A stretch of 64,000 nucleotides of DNA from Diadema setosum. Its lineage: Eukaryota; Echinodermata; Echinoidea; Diadematoida; Diadematidae. The translations under genes were made by a program, and so were the position numbers. A model generated the notes under the pieces. That model ran no database searches. It was not told the origin of the DNA and saw only the letters and a list, made by a program, of their open reading frames with translations. Position 1 is the stretch's first letter. Each line of letters begins with the position of its first letter. The DNA lies in NCBI GenBank assembly GCA_033980235.1, contig CM067065.1, positions 23,883,337-23,947,336 of the forward strand, in the 5' to 3' direction. This document shows positions 45,313 through 56,352 of this stretch, in pieces.

Positions 45313-46167
45313 GAAAAAACCGCATGTGTGTGTGTGTGGGGGGGGGGGGTTGAAAGCAGTTCACCTTGACAAACTGCTTTTCCTATTTTAGGATATGGCA
45401 TGGATACTATCACATGAGGTACACAACTATTTATATCGATGGAAATTATCTTGATCCAAAAAGGAAAAAGGAGGGTGAAATCAAGTCTTCTATATGTCAC
45501 TTAATGATAATAATGATAATAATAATAATAATAATAAAACGAAACCGAAAGCCATCAAACGCTTTCTGAAATAACAGCTGTAAAATAAGTATATCTTATG
45601 TCATACAATGCAAAATTGTAATGTCTATTAATCGTATGACCCTTCCGTTTATTCTGTCTTTCATAAATCCTACCTTATTCATACTTATTATTCAAGCCAA
45701 AACTTTTTTGTTCATTCTTCTCGCTTAGACATTCTTTGTGAAATGTTGTAAACAACATATAAAAATGTCATTGATCTATTATTCATACTAAATGATCTGT
45801 ACTCCTTTTTTATTTATGTGATAAGTTTTTGCCTCTGACAAGTTGATTAAATACCTGTCGAGCAAGCTTTAGTCAAGGCGTATACAATGTGTAAGGTCAT
45901 ACGACAAGAGCACTTTCAACCTTGAACTTCCGTAATAGTCGAGATATGCATTGCGCAGAACGTATGCTAATTCTTTCTTCGTTCATTGTATGCGAGATTA
46001 GAAAAGAGAGTAAATGTAAATTTTCTTCAAAAAATAATTTCATAAAGCCCATTCTCTTCATTACATTAGTTGTTCATAATTTCAATGTATTCATGTTTAT
46101 GTGAGTTTAACATATGTTTCTTCATTTATTCATTTGATTTGATTTGATTTGATTTTTTACCCTACAG
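45313..46167 (+). other. Intronic block upstream of exon D
   Basis: Contains a TG/G-run microsatellite (45322-45350), an AAT repeat near 45505-45540, and blocks shared with 54326-55178 and more distantly with 13563-14420 and 34862-35171. It ends in GATTT repeats and TTACCCTACAG. No gene. Confidence 0.6.
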
Positions 46168-46350
46168 ATCCAAGACCTAGAAATAGTTGTTCACAGCTTG
46201 AAAGGTGGTTTTCATGATCAAACGTCGTTGGAAGAAACTTTTGCCAGATGGGTTTGTACAATGCCAAATATTTCGAAGTTTCTTCTGGATTGCCGCTACT
46301 TGAACCATGATTTCCTCTCAACAGCTGTCGCCTTAGCACCATCATGTCAG
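46168..46350 (+). CDS. LRR exon D (61 codons)
   Basis: Acceptor CCCTACAG, donor CAG|GTAATC, 61 open codons in phase 0. Start IQDLEIVV, centre FARWVCTMPNIS, FLLDCRYLNHDF, end APSCQ. It is the partner of exon G. Six base differences were counted by eye, changing four residues (His/Gln, Leu/Trp, Thr/Asn, Leu/Arg), with one silent. The upstream intron matches that of G. Confidence 0.7.
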
Positions 46351-46900
46351 GTAATCTACCTTTGACTATAATGAAAGAGTTTGTTGGCCAAAGGGGTTAG
46401 ATCCATTTTGGACCATTTCGAGAATATCAACTTTGTTTATATTTCCCATATTGCAAATATTGTACACAAAACGAATTTATCTGGTTATACTACCCTACCA
46501 TATGCCTGCAAAACCGAATATAAATAAAATCTACCTGCCTTCATTTTCTTAATATAATATAAAAAAAAATACTTCTGTGGATCTAACCCCTTTTGCAAAC
46601 AAAATATTGAACAGTTGAACAATGTTAGTGACCTATGAGTTGTCATTGTACTTTTTTTTGTGAGAATCTTTGAATTTACTTTTTAGATTTGTGTCGCAGA
46701 TGCACAAACGGACGCACACACTCACTCACACCCAAACACACACTCAGTCACACAGGCGCACACACACGCACAGACACTCAATGTCCCCGATCACAAAGGC
46801 AAATACTCGGTAATAAAGGAACAAACACCACCAGTCATACTAGTCTGCAATCCAGGCGGAGCAGCCACCATCCCCGAGCCACAGAAAAACACCACCAGAA
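46351..46900. other. Intron after exon D with CA-rich microsatellite
   Basis: The first ~290 nt match the sequence after exon G (55362-55638). CA-rich simple sequence lies at about 46705-46780. No gene seen. Confidence 0.5.
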
Positions 46901-46979
46901 AAATCACATTCATATAAAACAGGTAAATGCGGAGCCTCTAAGGACTGGTGACATGTTAACAAACATTTTCCTTAGTCGT

Positions 46980-48060
46980 TCCTTCGACTTTTCTAGCTTG
47001 TTCCCATAACTTACTATGTCGTTCCCTGGACTTACTACGGATGCGTTTATAAGATTTTTTTTTTTCTGACCAGAAACACTGTTTTTGCCCAAACAGTGTT
47101 TCTAGTCTGAAACGAAGCGAAGCTTCACGCCATTCTTACAGAGCTCCTGAACGGCCGCGGACCACTTCCTCTTCTCAGTCATGGATCGTCAGCAGTGAGG
47201 TCATTTGTCATGAAGTACGTTTCCTATGCGAGCTTCTGGCGCTGATTTTTCATTAAGTCGACTTTCTCACGGTACGACAGGGTTTTGAAAAGGATGTGCC
47301 TGGACCGATCCTTGGTTGTTTTTCCATCACGGAGCGCTTGTTCTACCTTAATGTCAAGGCCAAACTTCTCCTTCGTGATTTTCTCGACTAGAGCCGTGCA
47401 ATCGTCGACGCCGGCAGTGGATTCTGGTATACCCACGATGCGAATGTTGTTCCTCGGTGAGAACCTTTAAATCTTGTTCATGGCTGAGTTGTACCTCTCC
47501 ACTTCCGATCGCAGTGGACTGACCTCTTTTTCCAGCTCGCCCATTCTTTTCTCCAGGTGTAGATTCCTGGTCTCTACCTAAGTCACTTTCTTGCTCTCAA
47601 ACTCGATAGCCTGTCTCAGATGTGTCTCCACCTGTTTTATGTTCTCTATCAATAAATCCACCGCTTTCTTTATCATCCGCTCGAAGTTCTTTGTTGCTTC
47701 GAGGAAGTAGCGGGCAATTCCTTCAGGTGAAGATACGTCATCCCTTTTGTCATGGAGATCTCTTGACATGTTGGACATGTCGTGGGTATCTAATGGTACT
47801 GGTGCTGCAGCTGCTGCTGAAGTGGTCTCGGGTTGTTGCTTACACCGTCTTCTTGTTGGCGGCGTAGAGTTCTTCGGAGAAGTGAGTGGCGCCAAAGTTT
47901 TCCACACCCCAAATCACATTTCCTATCTTGCTTGGCCTTCCTTGGCAGCATCTTCCTTGTCTGGGTACTCATTATCATAAGTTGGTATGGCAAGAGATGT
48001 TTATATCGGTTTCCAAAGATATATATCCAAGTGAGATTCGGGAGAGATGATAAGGTGTCG
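46980..48060 (-). pseudogene. LINE ORF1 remnant (L1/Tx1-like)
   Basis: On the reverse strand, 47907-47578 encodes an N-terminal part with a helical C-terminal segment (MIKKAVDLLIENIKQVETHL). After a frame break, 47460-47224 encodes NNIRIVGIPESTAGVDD, KFGLDIKVEQALR and RSRHILFKTLSYREKVDLM. These are typical of the ORF1 RNA-binding domain of L1/Tx1-type LINEs. It differs from the ORF1 of LINE B and C. No ORF2 is attached. Confidence 0.7.
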
Positions 48061-48437
48061 TGTTACTCGCTGGCGGCCATGATATTCAAATTGGTGCGGT
48101 CATATCTAACCTCGTTCGCAATCTGCTTTATTTTCATAATCATCAGTCGTTCTCTTAACAACCCTTGGCATACCTTTTAAAGATGATATTCAGACATACG
48201 TGTATATATATAAATATATATTGCAACAGCGGTTGCATGTCTCATACACAACGTCTATTGCTCTCTTATACTCTAATTGTTATGCGTTATTAGGAAAGAG
48301 AGTTTTTGAATAAGTTACAAGGCCTGTTCCACATTATAATAGGTCTGGCACAGTTTTGGTTATCGAGTAATTCGTCTTATTTTCCGGTATTTTGACATCT
48401 GTCTAGTTGAGTTTTGTTCTTATTATTTTGGCAACAG

Positions 48438-48620
48438 ATTAAACACCTAACTTTGTCCTTTGAAAGCTTGGAGGGCGATTCTCAACAACAATCCTCGCGG
48501 GGCGGAAACCTGGCACGATGGGTGTATGCTATGCCACATCTTTTGAGCCTCACTCTTTCAGGGCAGTACCTGCCCGATGATTTCTTCCCAACAGCTGTCG
48601 GATTAGCATCATCATGTAAG
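48438..48620 (+). CDS. LRR exon E (61 codons)
   Basis: Acceptor GGCAACAG, donor AAG|GTATGT, 61 open codons in phase 0. Start IKHLTLSF, centre LARWVYAMPHLL, LTLSGQYLPDDFF, end ASSCK. It differs from F at four positions (Tyr/Cys, Asp/Asn and two silent). This sub-type has LTLSGQYL in place of the RLDC/LLDC box of A-D, so it is a more distant repeat type. Confidence 0.7.
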
Positions 48621-49024
48621 GTATGTCATATCTACTATGTGTAATTATTACGACTGACATGTACCCGTAAATGCGTTTGTGGGTTTTGTTTATCTTTCGT
48701 TTTGTTGTTGTTGTTGTTGTTGTTGTTTTTTTTAACATTCAAGGTTCTGTGACATAATGCTCCGCAGCCGATAAATGATCTACCGGCAATTCTATTCAAT
48801 GGCAATGTCTAGTACATTCATTTATCCATGTTATACTGAAAAAAAAATTGCTAAAAGTTAAATATAAAATTATAACATATCTTCATTATACGCTGCACAA
48901 CGATCAATTTGCATCACTATTTCATGTTATTCAATTATCATGAAATCATAAAGGAATGAAGCAGGCCCTATTCGGAAATCTGTTTGTTATTTGTATTTTG
49001 AACCTGATGTTCTACAGAAGGTAA

Positions 49025-49215
49025 CAGTTCGTTATTCCGAACGTTCGTTATTCCGAAGGTGCTTTACTCCTGTGGTTCGTTATTCCGAATTTTCGTTGAT
49101 CAGAAAGGAAATAGGGTCCGTAACAAAATTTCGGAATAACGAGCTTTACATGTTTCGATTTAGAATTAACGAACCTTCGGAATAACAAACCTTATCACAT
49201 TTTCAGAGTAACGAA
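49025..49215. repeat. TTCGTTATTCCGAA element, copy 3
   Basis: Direct units (GTTCGTTATTCCGAACG) at the left and inverted units (TTCGGAATAACGAG, ACGAACCTTCGGAATAAC) at the right. It lies downstream of exon E and is duplicated downstream of exon F. Confidence 0.65.
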
Positions 49216-49624
49216 CCGTTGTAAATTTCCGCGTAATCATACGTTTTGTTCTTTTTTTGTTTGATTTGTTGGGTTTTTTTGCGCCCCCCCCCCCCCCCCC
49301 CGTATGCTCGAAAACGTTGGCGCCGTCTTTTCATCCAATCGGCGATCGCTTCAGAACGAAAGAAATTGCAACCGCTGCTCCGTGTAACATTTGCCTGCTA
49401 AATATAAAATTACATGTGTGAACACAATAGATATTGTGAATTTGTCCGCGTCGTTATCACGTTTTGTTTTAATCTCCTTCTTGTTTTTATATAAATTCTG
49501 GCGAGCGAGCGCAGCGAGCGAGCCGAAAATTTCTGTATTTCAGTTTACAAAACACGGAATTCTTGTGTGAACACAATAAACATTGTCATTTTGCCTGCGT
49601 CATCATGTTTTGTTTTTATCTTGT

Positions 49625-49765
49625 TTGATTCGGTTTCCTGCCCCCCCTTCTCCTCCCCCCCCCCTACTCCTCCCCCCCCCCCCCCCCCCCCCCCGTCCGG
49701 GCGAGTTGTTTGTTTTGTTTTGTTTTGTTTTGTTTTGTTTTGTTTTTCTTCTTCTTCTCCGTTTT
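49625..49765. repeat. C-rich and GTTTT simple repeats
   Basis: C runs broken by TTCTCC and TACTCC at 49640-49695, then about eight GTTTT units at 49708-49745. Open frames here are low-complexity artefacts. Confidence 0.85.
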
Positions 49766-50094
49766 TTTTTTCTCGTCTTTTCGTTTTTGGCGCCCAGAAG
49801 ACGTGGCGCCGGGACCACGCTCCCCTCTTGCCCCCTTCCCCTAGTTACGCCAATGTGTGTATGCATATGTGTACTGCAACATCGGTTGCATGTCTCATAC
49901 ACAACGTCTATTGCTCTCTTATACTCTAATTTTTATGCGTTATTAGGAAAGAGAATTTTTACATAAGTTATTAGGCCTGTTCCACGACACATTATAATAC
50001 GTCTGGCACAGTTTTGGTTATCGAGTAATTCGTCCTGTTTCCGGTATTTTGACGTCTGTCTAGTTGAGTTTTGTTCTTATTATTTTGGCGACAG

Positions 50095-50277
50095 ATTAAA
50101 CACCTAACTTTGTCCTTTGAAAGCTTGGAGGGCGATTCTCAACAACAATCCTCGCGGGGCGGAAACCTGGCACGATGGGTGTGTGCTATGCCACATCTTT
50201 TGAGCCTCACTCTTTCAGGGCAGTACCTGCCCGATAATTTCTTCCCAACAGCTGTCGGATTGGCATCGTCATGTAAG
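50095..50277 (+). CDS. LRR exon F (61 codons)
   Basis: Acceptor GGCGACAG, donor AAG|GTATGT, 61 open codons in phase 0. Start IKHLTLSF, centre LARWVCAMPHLL, LTLSGQYLPDNFF, end ASSCK. It is the near copy of exon E, in a tandem unit 1.66 kb away. Confidence 0.7.
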
Positions 50278-50378
50278 GTATGTCATATCTACTATGTGTA
50301 ATTATTACGACTGACATGTATACCCGTAAATGGGTTTCTGGGTTTTGTTTATCTTTCGTTTTGTTGTTGTTGTGTAGC

Positions 50379-50409
<31 letters not shown>

Positions 50410-50734
50410 ATTTTTTTTTTACATTCAAGGTTCTGTGACATAATGCTCGGCAGACAATTGCTCCGCCGATAACTGATCTACCGGCAATTCTATTCAATGT
50501 CAATGTCCAGTACATTCATTTATCCATGTTATACTGAAAAAAAAAAATTGCTAAAAGTTAAATGTAAACTTACAACATATCTTCAAATGAATTCATTATA
50601 CGCTGCACAACGACCAATTTGCATCACTAATTCATGTTATTTAATTATCATAAAATCATTAAGGAATGAAGTAGGCCCTATTCGGAAATCTGTTTGTTAT
50701 TTGTATTTTGAACCTGATGTTCTACAAAAGGTAA

Positions 50735-50915
50735 CAGTTCGTTATTCCGAAGGTGCTTTACTCCTGTGGTTCGTTATTTCGAAGGTTCATCGATCAGAAA
50801 TGAAATAGGGTCCGTAACAAAATTTCGGAATAACGAGCTTTACATGTTTCGATTTAGAATTAACGAACCTTCGGAATAACAAACCTTATCACATTTTCAG
50901 AGTAACGAACCGTTG
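50735..50915. repeat. TTCGTTATTCCGAA element, copy 4
   Basis: Same layout as 49025-49215, downstream of exon F. Confidence 0.65.
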
Positions 50916-51229
50916 TAAATTTCCGCGTCATCATTACGTTTTGTTCTTTTCTTGTTTGATTTGTTGTTGTTTTTTTGCCCCCCCCCCCCTATTTTCGAAA
51001 ACGTTGGCGCCGTCTTTTCATCCAATCGGCGATCGCTTCAGAACGAAATTGCAACCGCTGCTCCGTGTACCATTTTGCCTGCTAAATATAAAATTACATG
51101 TGTGAACACAATAGATATTGTCAGTTTGTCCGCGTCGTTATCACGTTTTGTTCTTATCTTCTTCTTGTTTTATACAAATTCTGGCGAGCGAGCTCAGCGA
51201 GCGAGCCGAAAATTTCTGTATTTTTACCT

Positions 51230-54200
51230 ACTTAGAGCTTACCTGCTTATTTTTGCCTGCTTAGAGTTCAATTTGTATTTTTTTCTGTAACTATAATGTA
51301 TTGAATTATTGCAAAGGATGAAAACGTTTCATATTGCAGTGGTTCATCTCGATTTGTGGGTTGTATTTGTAAAATTATTCTCCTCAAATGCATCCTCTTT
51401 TCCCGAATTCTTAAAGTAAGGTGAACGAGACATTAAAATCAAGAAAATCATACGAGAAAAAAGGTGTCAAAGCAGAGGGAAATGGCTCCTTAAACAGATA
51501 TTTAATGTGACTTATTAAAATTTATTCTCACCATTGAGAAATTGCGAGTTAAAACTGACTGATTCACTTCACCAATTTTCGCTCCGGACCAGCCGTCTTT
51601 TTCGAGCCCTAAAATCCGACGTCACAAAATGAACAAAACCCTTCACGAGTGCGCAGTGGGACATTAAGGCCGCCATCCATAAAGCACGTATTTCTCGTTA
51701 GGCGGATGCAATATCTGGCCTGTCTTTAGTCGCGTCTGCTTTCTCGGCTGAAACGTTAAAACGTCTAACTTTTACCTTATATTGTACGGAAAGACTTTGA
51801 GTTTGACATCGAGAGTGAATGGAGTAATCGCAGTGACAATGACGCTGATAGTGACAGTGGCAAAGTCTGGGTGGTAGAAGAAGCGAGGGAGAGGTAACGT
51901 AGCCCACTGTGTTGTTTTATTTTAATATGGTGCGCCAAAAGTAACCGTGTCTAGTTCTGTTAAATTATCACTTTCCCGCCAATAAGTTTGTTAAAAAAAG
52001 CCCGAAGGCTTCATAAAATGATGCTGATGCCCTTGATTTTGACATAAGAGTAACGTTTTGCATTGATTTTGTACTGAATTCCTGATTTTCATATTGTTTT
52101 TATAGCACCGAACACTATTACTTTGGTTTGGCGCACCATAGCAACAAACCAGACCGTGTTCGGCATAAGGGCTGCGCTTAATTTGTCCAACTGATGCTAA
52201 GTTTGACTTTCTTGATGGGCCTAGCTAGCTAGCGACATGACACACGTCGCGACGCGTCAGCATCCTACTACTAGACTACTACTAGTAGTAGTACTGCACT
52301 AGTTAGATCAAGCAACGGTACAGAGGTTCTACTAAGGTCTTATGCTTCTAGAAAATGTCTAACGGCTACTTTTACTAAAGTATTTAGCTAGCTGCCCCTA
52401 GAATGCATTAGAGATCAAGGTATGTTCAGGATTTCTGTGTACAAACGAAAACAAAACAAAACCAATTTACCATCCCATCACTTTACCGGCAAATACAACC
52501 TACAAGGGAACTTGTGAGTGCAGTTTCGTATGCTTGATTAAATTACTCGAAATTGCTCATCTCACTTTTCAAGCAGGCCTACAACTTTTTGCGGCATTGT
52601 CCTTCCTTCTAATATGTTAGCGGTCTAATATTACTTCATTTCTACAGCGGATAAGAACTACATTCATTGTATTTTGCATTTATCGTACTCTGCCGGTTAG
52701 GTCTATAAGTATAACATTTAGACCTACTACTAGAAAGGCAACCAACACTACAGTAATTTCTTAACCGGCGGCGGTCGCCGCCCTGCTTGATTTCCGCTCC
52801 AACTAAATAGCTACCGTCAGTGGCATGCACACGTACACAAATCTAGATGTAAGAATTCATAATATAAGTTCGTATATCAGGAAATAAAGTACAACCGTGC
52901 ACGTCTAACCGTTGAAGTTTGATCTAAGATCATCAAACTTATGCTTACGTGATTACAAGTGCGTACTTCGTTAGCACGTAGGTCAGAGTTGTGGTTCTAA
53001 ATTAAAGTATCTAGGCCTACTACGAGCCGTTTGAGAGTCGAGACTGAGGGGCGAGAGCGCAAGTAGAAGTGTGAAAAGGTTGTCATCTGTATACTTAGTG
53101 GTAATTCTAATTAATTAAGGAAGATGGATTTAATATTAAAGTGAAATTATAACTCACTTGTGCCTGACTGTGTGAACAAGACACCTCGCTGCACTCAGGT
53201 CACCATGCAAAATTCACGCTTTGAACCACGGCGCCGAGTAGCACAGTGTATCAGCGCAGGGCTGATTTGTTCATTTTGTGACGTCATGATTTTGGTAACC
53301 AAAATTTCACCGTCAGATCGGGTTCCGGTGGTCTAAAAAGGGTTTCAAACATCATCTCTCCATCATTCTAGAGACGTTTTCACCTTTTGAATATTAATTA
53401 TTCATACTCCTAGAGACTTAAGCTTTCCAGAAATAAATAAATCACCTTGTTTACGAATATCGTCCTGTTTTTCTCGTTCACCATACTTTAAAGCCACAGT
53501 GTTCACGGTGTTAGACGATTATATCATTTTCTGAGAATTTTTACTAAATCAGCACCTTTGCAGATCACTACTCTCCTTCCTTATCATGTAAAGCAATTGT
53601 CTTTTTAAATCATTCACACCTGGGTGTTACTTTAGTTGGTTGATCTGAATGTCCACATCATTTTGATCGTTTTTCTAAGCAGTTGTATACCAGTTTATGT
53701 TTTAGGGACAGGGAAACTAGGGTGTTTTGGCAATTTTCAAAATTAATGTTGAACCATCTCGTGCACTTTTACTGAATTTTGTTTATTTTGTACACAAAAA
53801 CTCAAGCGCGCAAACATAATAAAGAATATTGAACAGTTCATTGGGGCGAGGGAGGGCAACTGACGGAGTAATCCCCAAGCAACTCCCCTTTTCCATCTAT
53901 TATATCTTCCTGATGCCCTTATCTGGACACCCTATACGATTAATTAGTCTATAGGTGGCGCTGTTCATCCTGTCGGTATCGTTGGTCTTCTTTGCCTAGT
54001 GTCGGTCTTGTGAGCCTCTTCTACCGAGTGTCGGTCTCGTGAGCCTCATTTGCCAAGTGTCGGTCTCGTGAGCTTTGTTTGTCTACACTGTCGGTCTCGT
54101 GAGCCTTTTGTTTGTAGTGTCAAACTCATGGGCTGTATAACTCGTGGGCTTATTTTACTTGATGTCAAACTCATGGGCTTTATTTACTCAGTGTCGAACT

Positions 54201-54325
54201 CGTGGGCTGTATAACTAATGGGCTGTATGACTTGTGAGCTGTATGACTCGTTGGCTGTATGACTTGTGAGCTGTATGACTTGTTGGCTGTATGACTCGTG
54301 GGTGTCGGTCTCGTGACGTGCACCC
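51230..54325. mobile_element. Foldback copy 4, left arm missing
   Basis: From about 51258 (TGCCTGCTTAGAGTTCAATT) it matches 36975 onward of foldback copy 3. It includes the TTAA element and the right arm (about 53970-54325, ending CGTGACGTGCACCC), but lacks both LINEs. The left arm is absent because the copy came from a duplication whose breakpoint lies inside the element. It serves as an empty-site control for LINEs B and E. Confidence 0.75.
51411..53491. mobile_element. TTAA element, second copy (longer)
   Basis: TTAAAGTAAGGTGAACGAGA to TCGTTCACCATACTTTAA, 2081 bp. It has ~335 bp at 52708-53043 that are absent from the 37173-38921 copy (site near 38472). The nested TA MITE is at 51926-52140. 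Confidence 0.75.
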
Positions 54326-55178
54326 GAAAAAAAACCGCATGTGTGTGTGTGGGGGGGGGGGGGGGGGTTGAAAGCAGTTCACCTTGACGAACTCCTTTTC
54401 CTACTTTAGGATATGCCATGAATACTATCCCATGAGGTACACAACTATTTATATCGGTGGAAATTACCTTGATCCCAAAAGGAAAAAGGAGGGTGAAATC
54501 AAGTCTTCTATATTTCACTTAATAATAATAATGATAATAATAATAATAATAAAAAAACGAAATCGAAAGCCATCAAACACTTTCTGAAATAACAGCTGTA
54601 AAATAAGTATATCTTATGTCATACAATCAAAATTATATTGTCTATTAATCGTATGACCCCTCCGTTTATTCTGTCTTTCATAAATCCTACCTTATTCATA
54701 CTTATTATTCAAACCAAAACTTTTTTTGTTCATTCTTCTCGCTTAGACATTCTTTGTGAAATGTGGTAAACCACATATATAAATGTCATTGTTCTATTAT
54801 TCATACTGAATGATCTGTACTCCTTTTTTATTTATGTGATAAGTTTTTGCCACTGACAAGTTGATGAAGTACCTGTCGAACAAGCTTAAGTCAATGCGTA
54901 TACAATGTGTAAGGTCATACGACAAGTGCACTTTGAACCTTGAACTTCCGTAATGGGCGAGATATGCATTGTGCAGAACTTATGCTAATTCTTTCTTCGT
55001 TCATTGTATGCGAGATTAGAAAAGAGAGTAAATGTAAATTTGCTTTAAAAAAATAATTTCATAAAGCCCATTCTCTTCATTACATTAGTTGTTCATAATT
55101 TCAATGTATTCATATTTATGTGAGTTTAACATATTTGTTTCTTCATTTATTCATTTGATTTGATTTTTTTCCCTACAG
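54326..55178 (+). other. Intronic block upstream of exon G
   Basis: Near copy of 45313-46167, with variable G run (54351-54367) and AAT repeat (54522-54550). It ends TTTTTCCCTACAG. No gene. Confidence 0.65.
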
Positions 55179-55361
55179 ATCCAAGACCTAGAAATAGTTG
55201 TCCAGAGCTGGAAAGGTGGTTTTCATGATCAAACGTCGTTGGAAGAAAATTTTGCCAGATGGGTTTGTACAATGCCAAATATTTCGAAGTTTCGCCTGGA
55301 TTGCCGCTACTTGAACCATGATTTCCTCTCAACAGCTGTCGCCTTAGCACCATCATGTCAG
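55179..55361 (+). CDS. LRR exon G (61 codons)
   Basis: Acceptor CCCTACAG, donor CAG|GTAATC, 61 open codons in phase 0. Start IQDLEIVVQSW, centre FARWVCTMPNIS, FRLDCRYLNHDF, end APSCQ. It is the partner of exon D. The downstream intron is shared with D until 55638, where the next retrotransposon starts. Confidence 0.7.
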
Positions 55362-55638
55362 GTAATCTACCTTTGACTATAATGAAAGAGTTTGTTTGCC
55401 AAAGGGGTTAGATCCATTTTGGACCATTTCGAGAATATCAACTTTGTTTATTTTTCCCATATTGCAAAAATTGTACACAAAACGAATTTATCTGGTTATA
55501 CTACCCTACCATATGCCTGCAAAACCGAATATAAATAAAATCTACCTGCCTTCATTTTCTTAATATAATATTAAAAAAATACTTCTGTGGATCTAACCCC
55601 TATTACAAACAAAATATTGAACAGTTGAACAATGTTAG

Positions 55639-56340
55639 TGTAATGTAACGGGTGGTGTTACATTTGGAATGTTATTATGAAGCAGAAATGAAGGAGCTCA
55701 GGTACAGTTTTGGTACATTTCATCGATGCAAAGTGTTTATTCACAATCGTTCAGAAATATCATGATGAAGTTCAATGACAAGTTAAATGACGAGTATGTA
55801 CATCAGAGTAAAATATAGAAGTATCAAGATGCAGGAGAGAGAGAGCAATATCAAGTAGAGGTTGACTCTCTGATGTCGAATCATGATCTCCCTTGGGGCC
55901 ATGGAAAGAACACCAAACTTGGAAATGTTCAATGGGTGATGGGTGAGAATTTTGGTAAGACAACCAATCAAAAAGGGATAACTAAAAAGAGTGACCAAAG
56001 GGGTTGTTCTAAGGGGTGATGTTTGACCAATTGAAAGAGGGGGATTCTTTTGTGGAGGAGGAAGTATTATAAGATAAGGGGCAGACAAAGAGTCTGGTGG
56101 TTCACAAGGTGTGTGTATATAATCTTTGGGTAATTAAACCAGGGACAAAGAAGGGTTGTTACAAGGGTGATTGAATGACTCCTTGATGTAAACATCAAAC
56201 AAGGGTAATTAACGACAGGAAATTAATAGTTAATAATCTTGGTGTTATATTCTGAGGTGAGTTTACAAAAACAAGGGAATTCAAGTTGAGTTGTTAATGA
56301 ACAGGAAGTTATCCCCAAAATATCCTAAATATACATTACA
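55639..56340 (-). repeat. 3' LTR of element 3
   Basis: On the + strand it runs TGTAATGTAACGGG to AATATACATTACA, 702 bp with TG...CA ends and a 7-bp inverted terminus (TGTAATG/CATTACA). The partner LTR is outside the window. Confidence 0.8.
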
Positions 56341-56352
56341 TCCCCTTTTGTT
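56341..56352 (-). promoter_or_regulatory. Polypurine tract of element 3
   Basis: The reverse strand reads AACAAAAGGGGA directly before the LTR. Confidence 0.75.

Larger units (their letters stand above)
48205..49560 (+). repeat. Tandem unit 1 carrying exon E
   Basis: The segment from CGGTTGCATGTCTCATACAC to GCGAGCGAGCCGAAAATTTC recurs at about 49870-51220. Each unit holds one LRR exon, a TTGTTG microsatellite, a TTCGTTATTCCGAA block and a C run. The two units make a ~1.66-kb head-to-tail duplication. Confidence 0.8.
49870..51220 (+). repeat. Tandem unit 2 carrying exon F
   Basis: Second copy of 48205-49560, with small indels in microsatellites (GTT repeat near 50360-50410; C run near 50980). 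Confidence 0.8.

Noticed and set aside
46689..47009. 106-codon Thr/His-rich frame
   Set aside because: Encoded by a CA-rich microsatellite and adjoining non-coding DNA.
49567..49966. Two overlapping 120-127-codon Pro/Phe-rich frames
   Set aside because: Encoded by C runs and GTTTT repeats; low-complexity artefacts.
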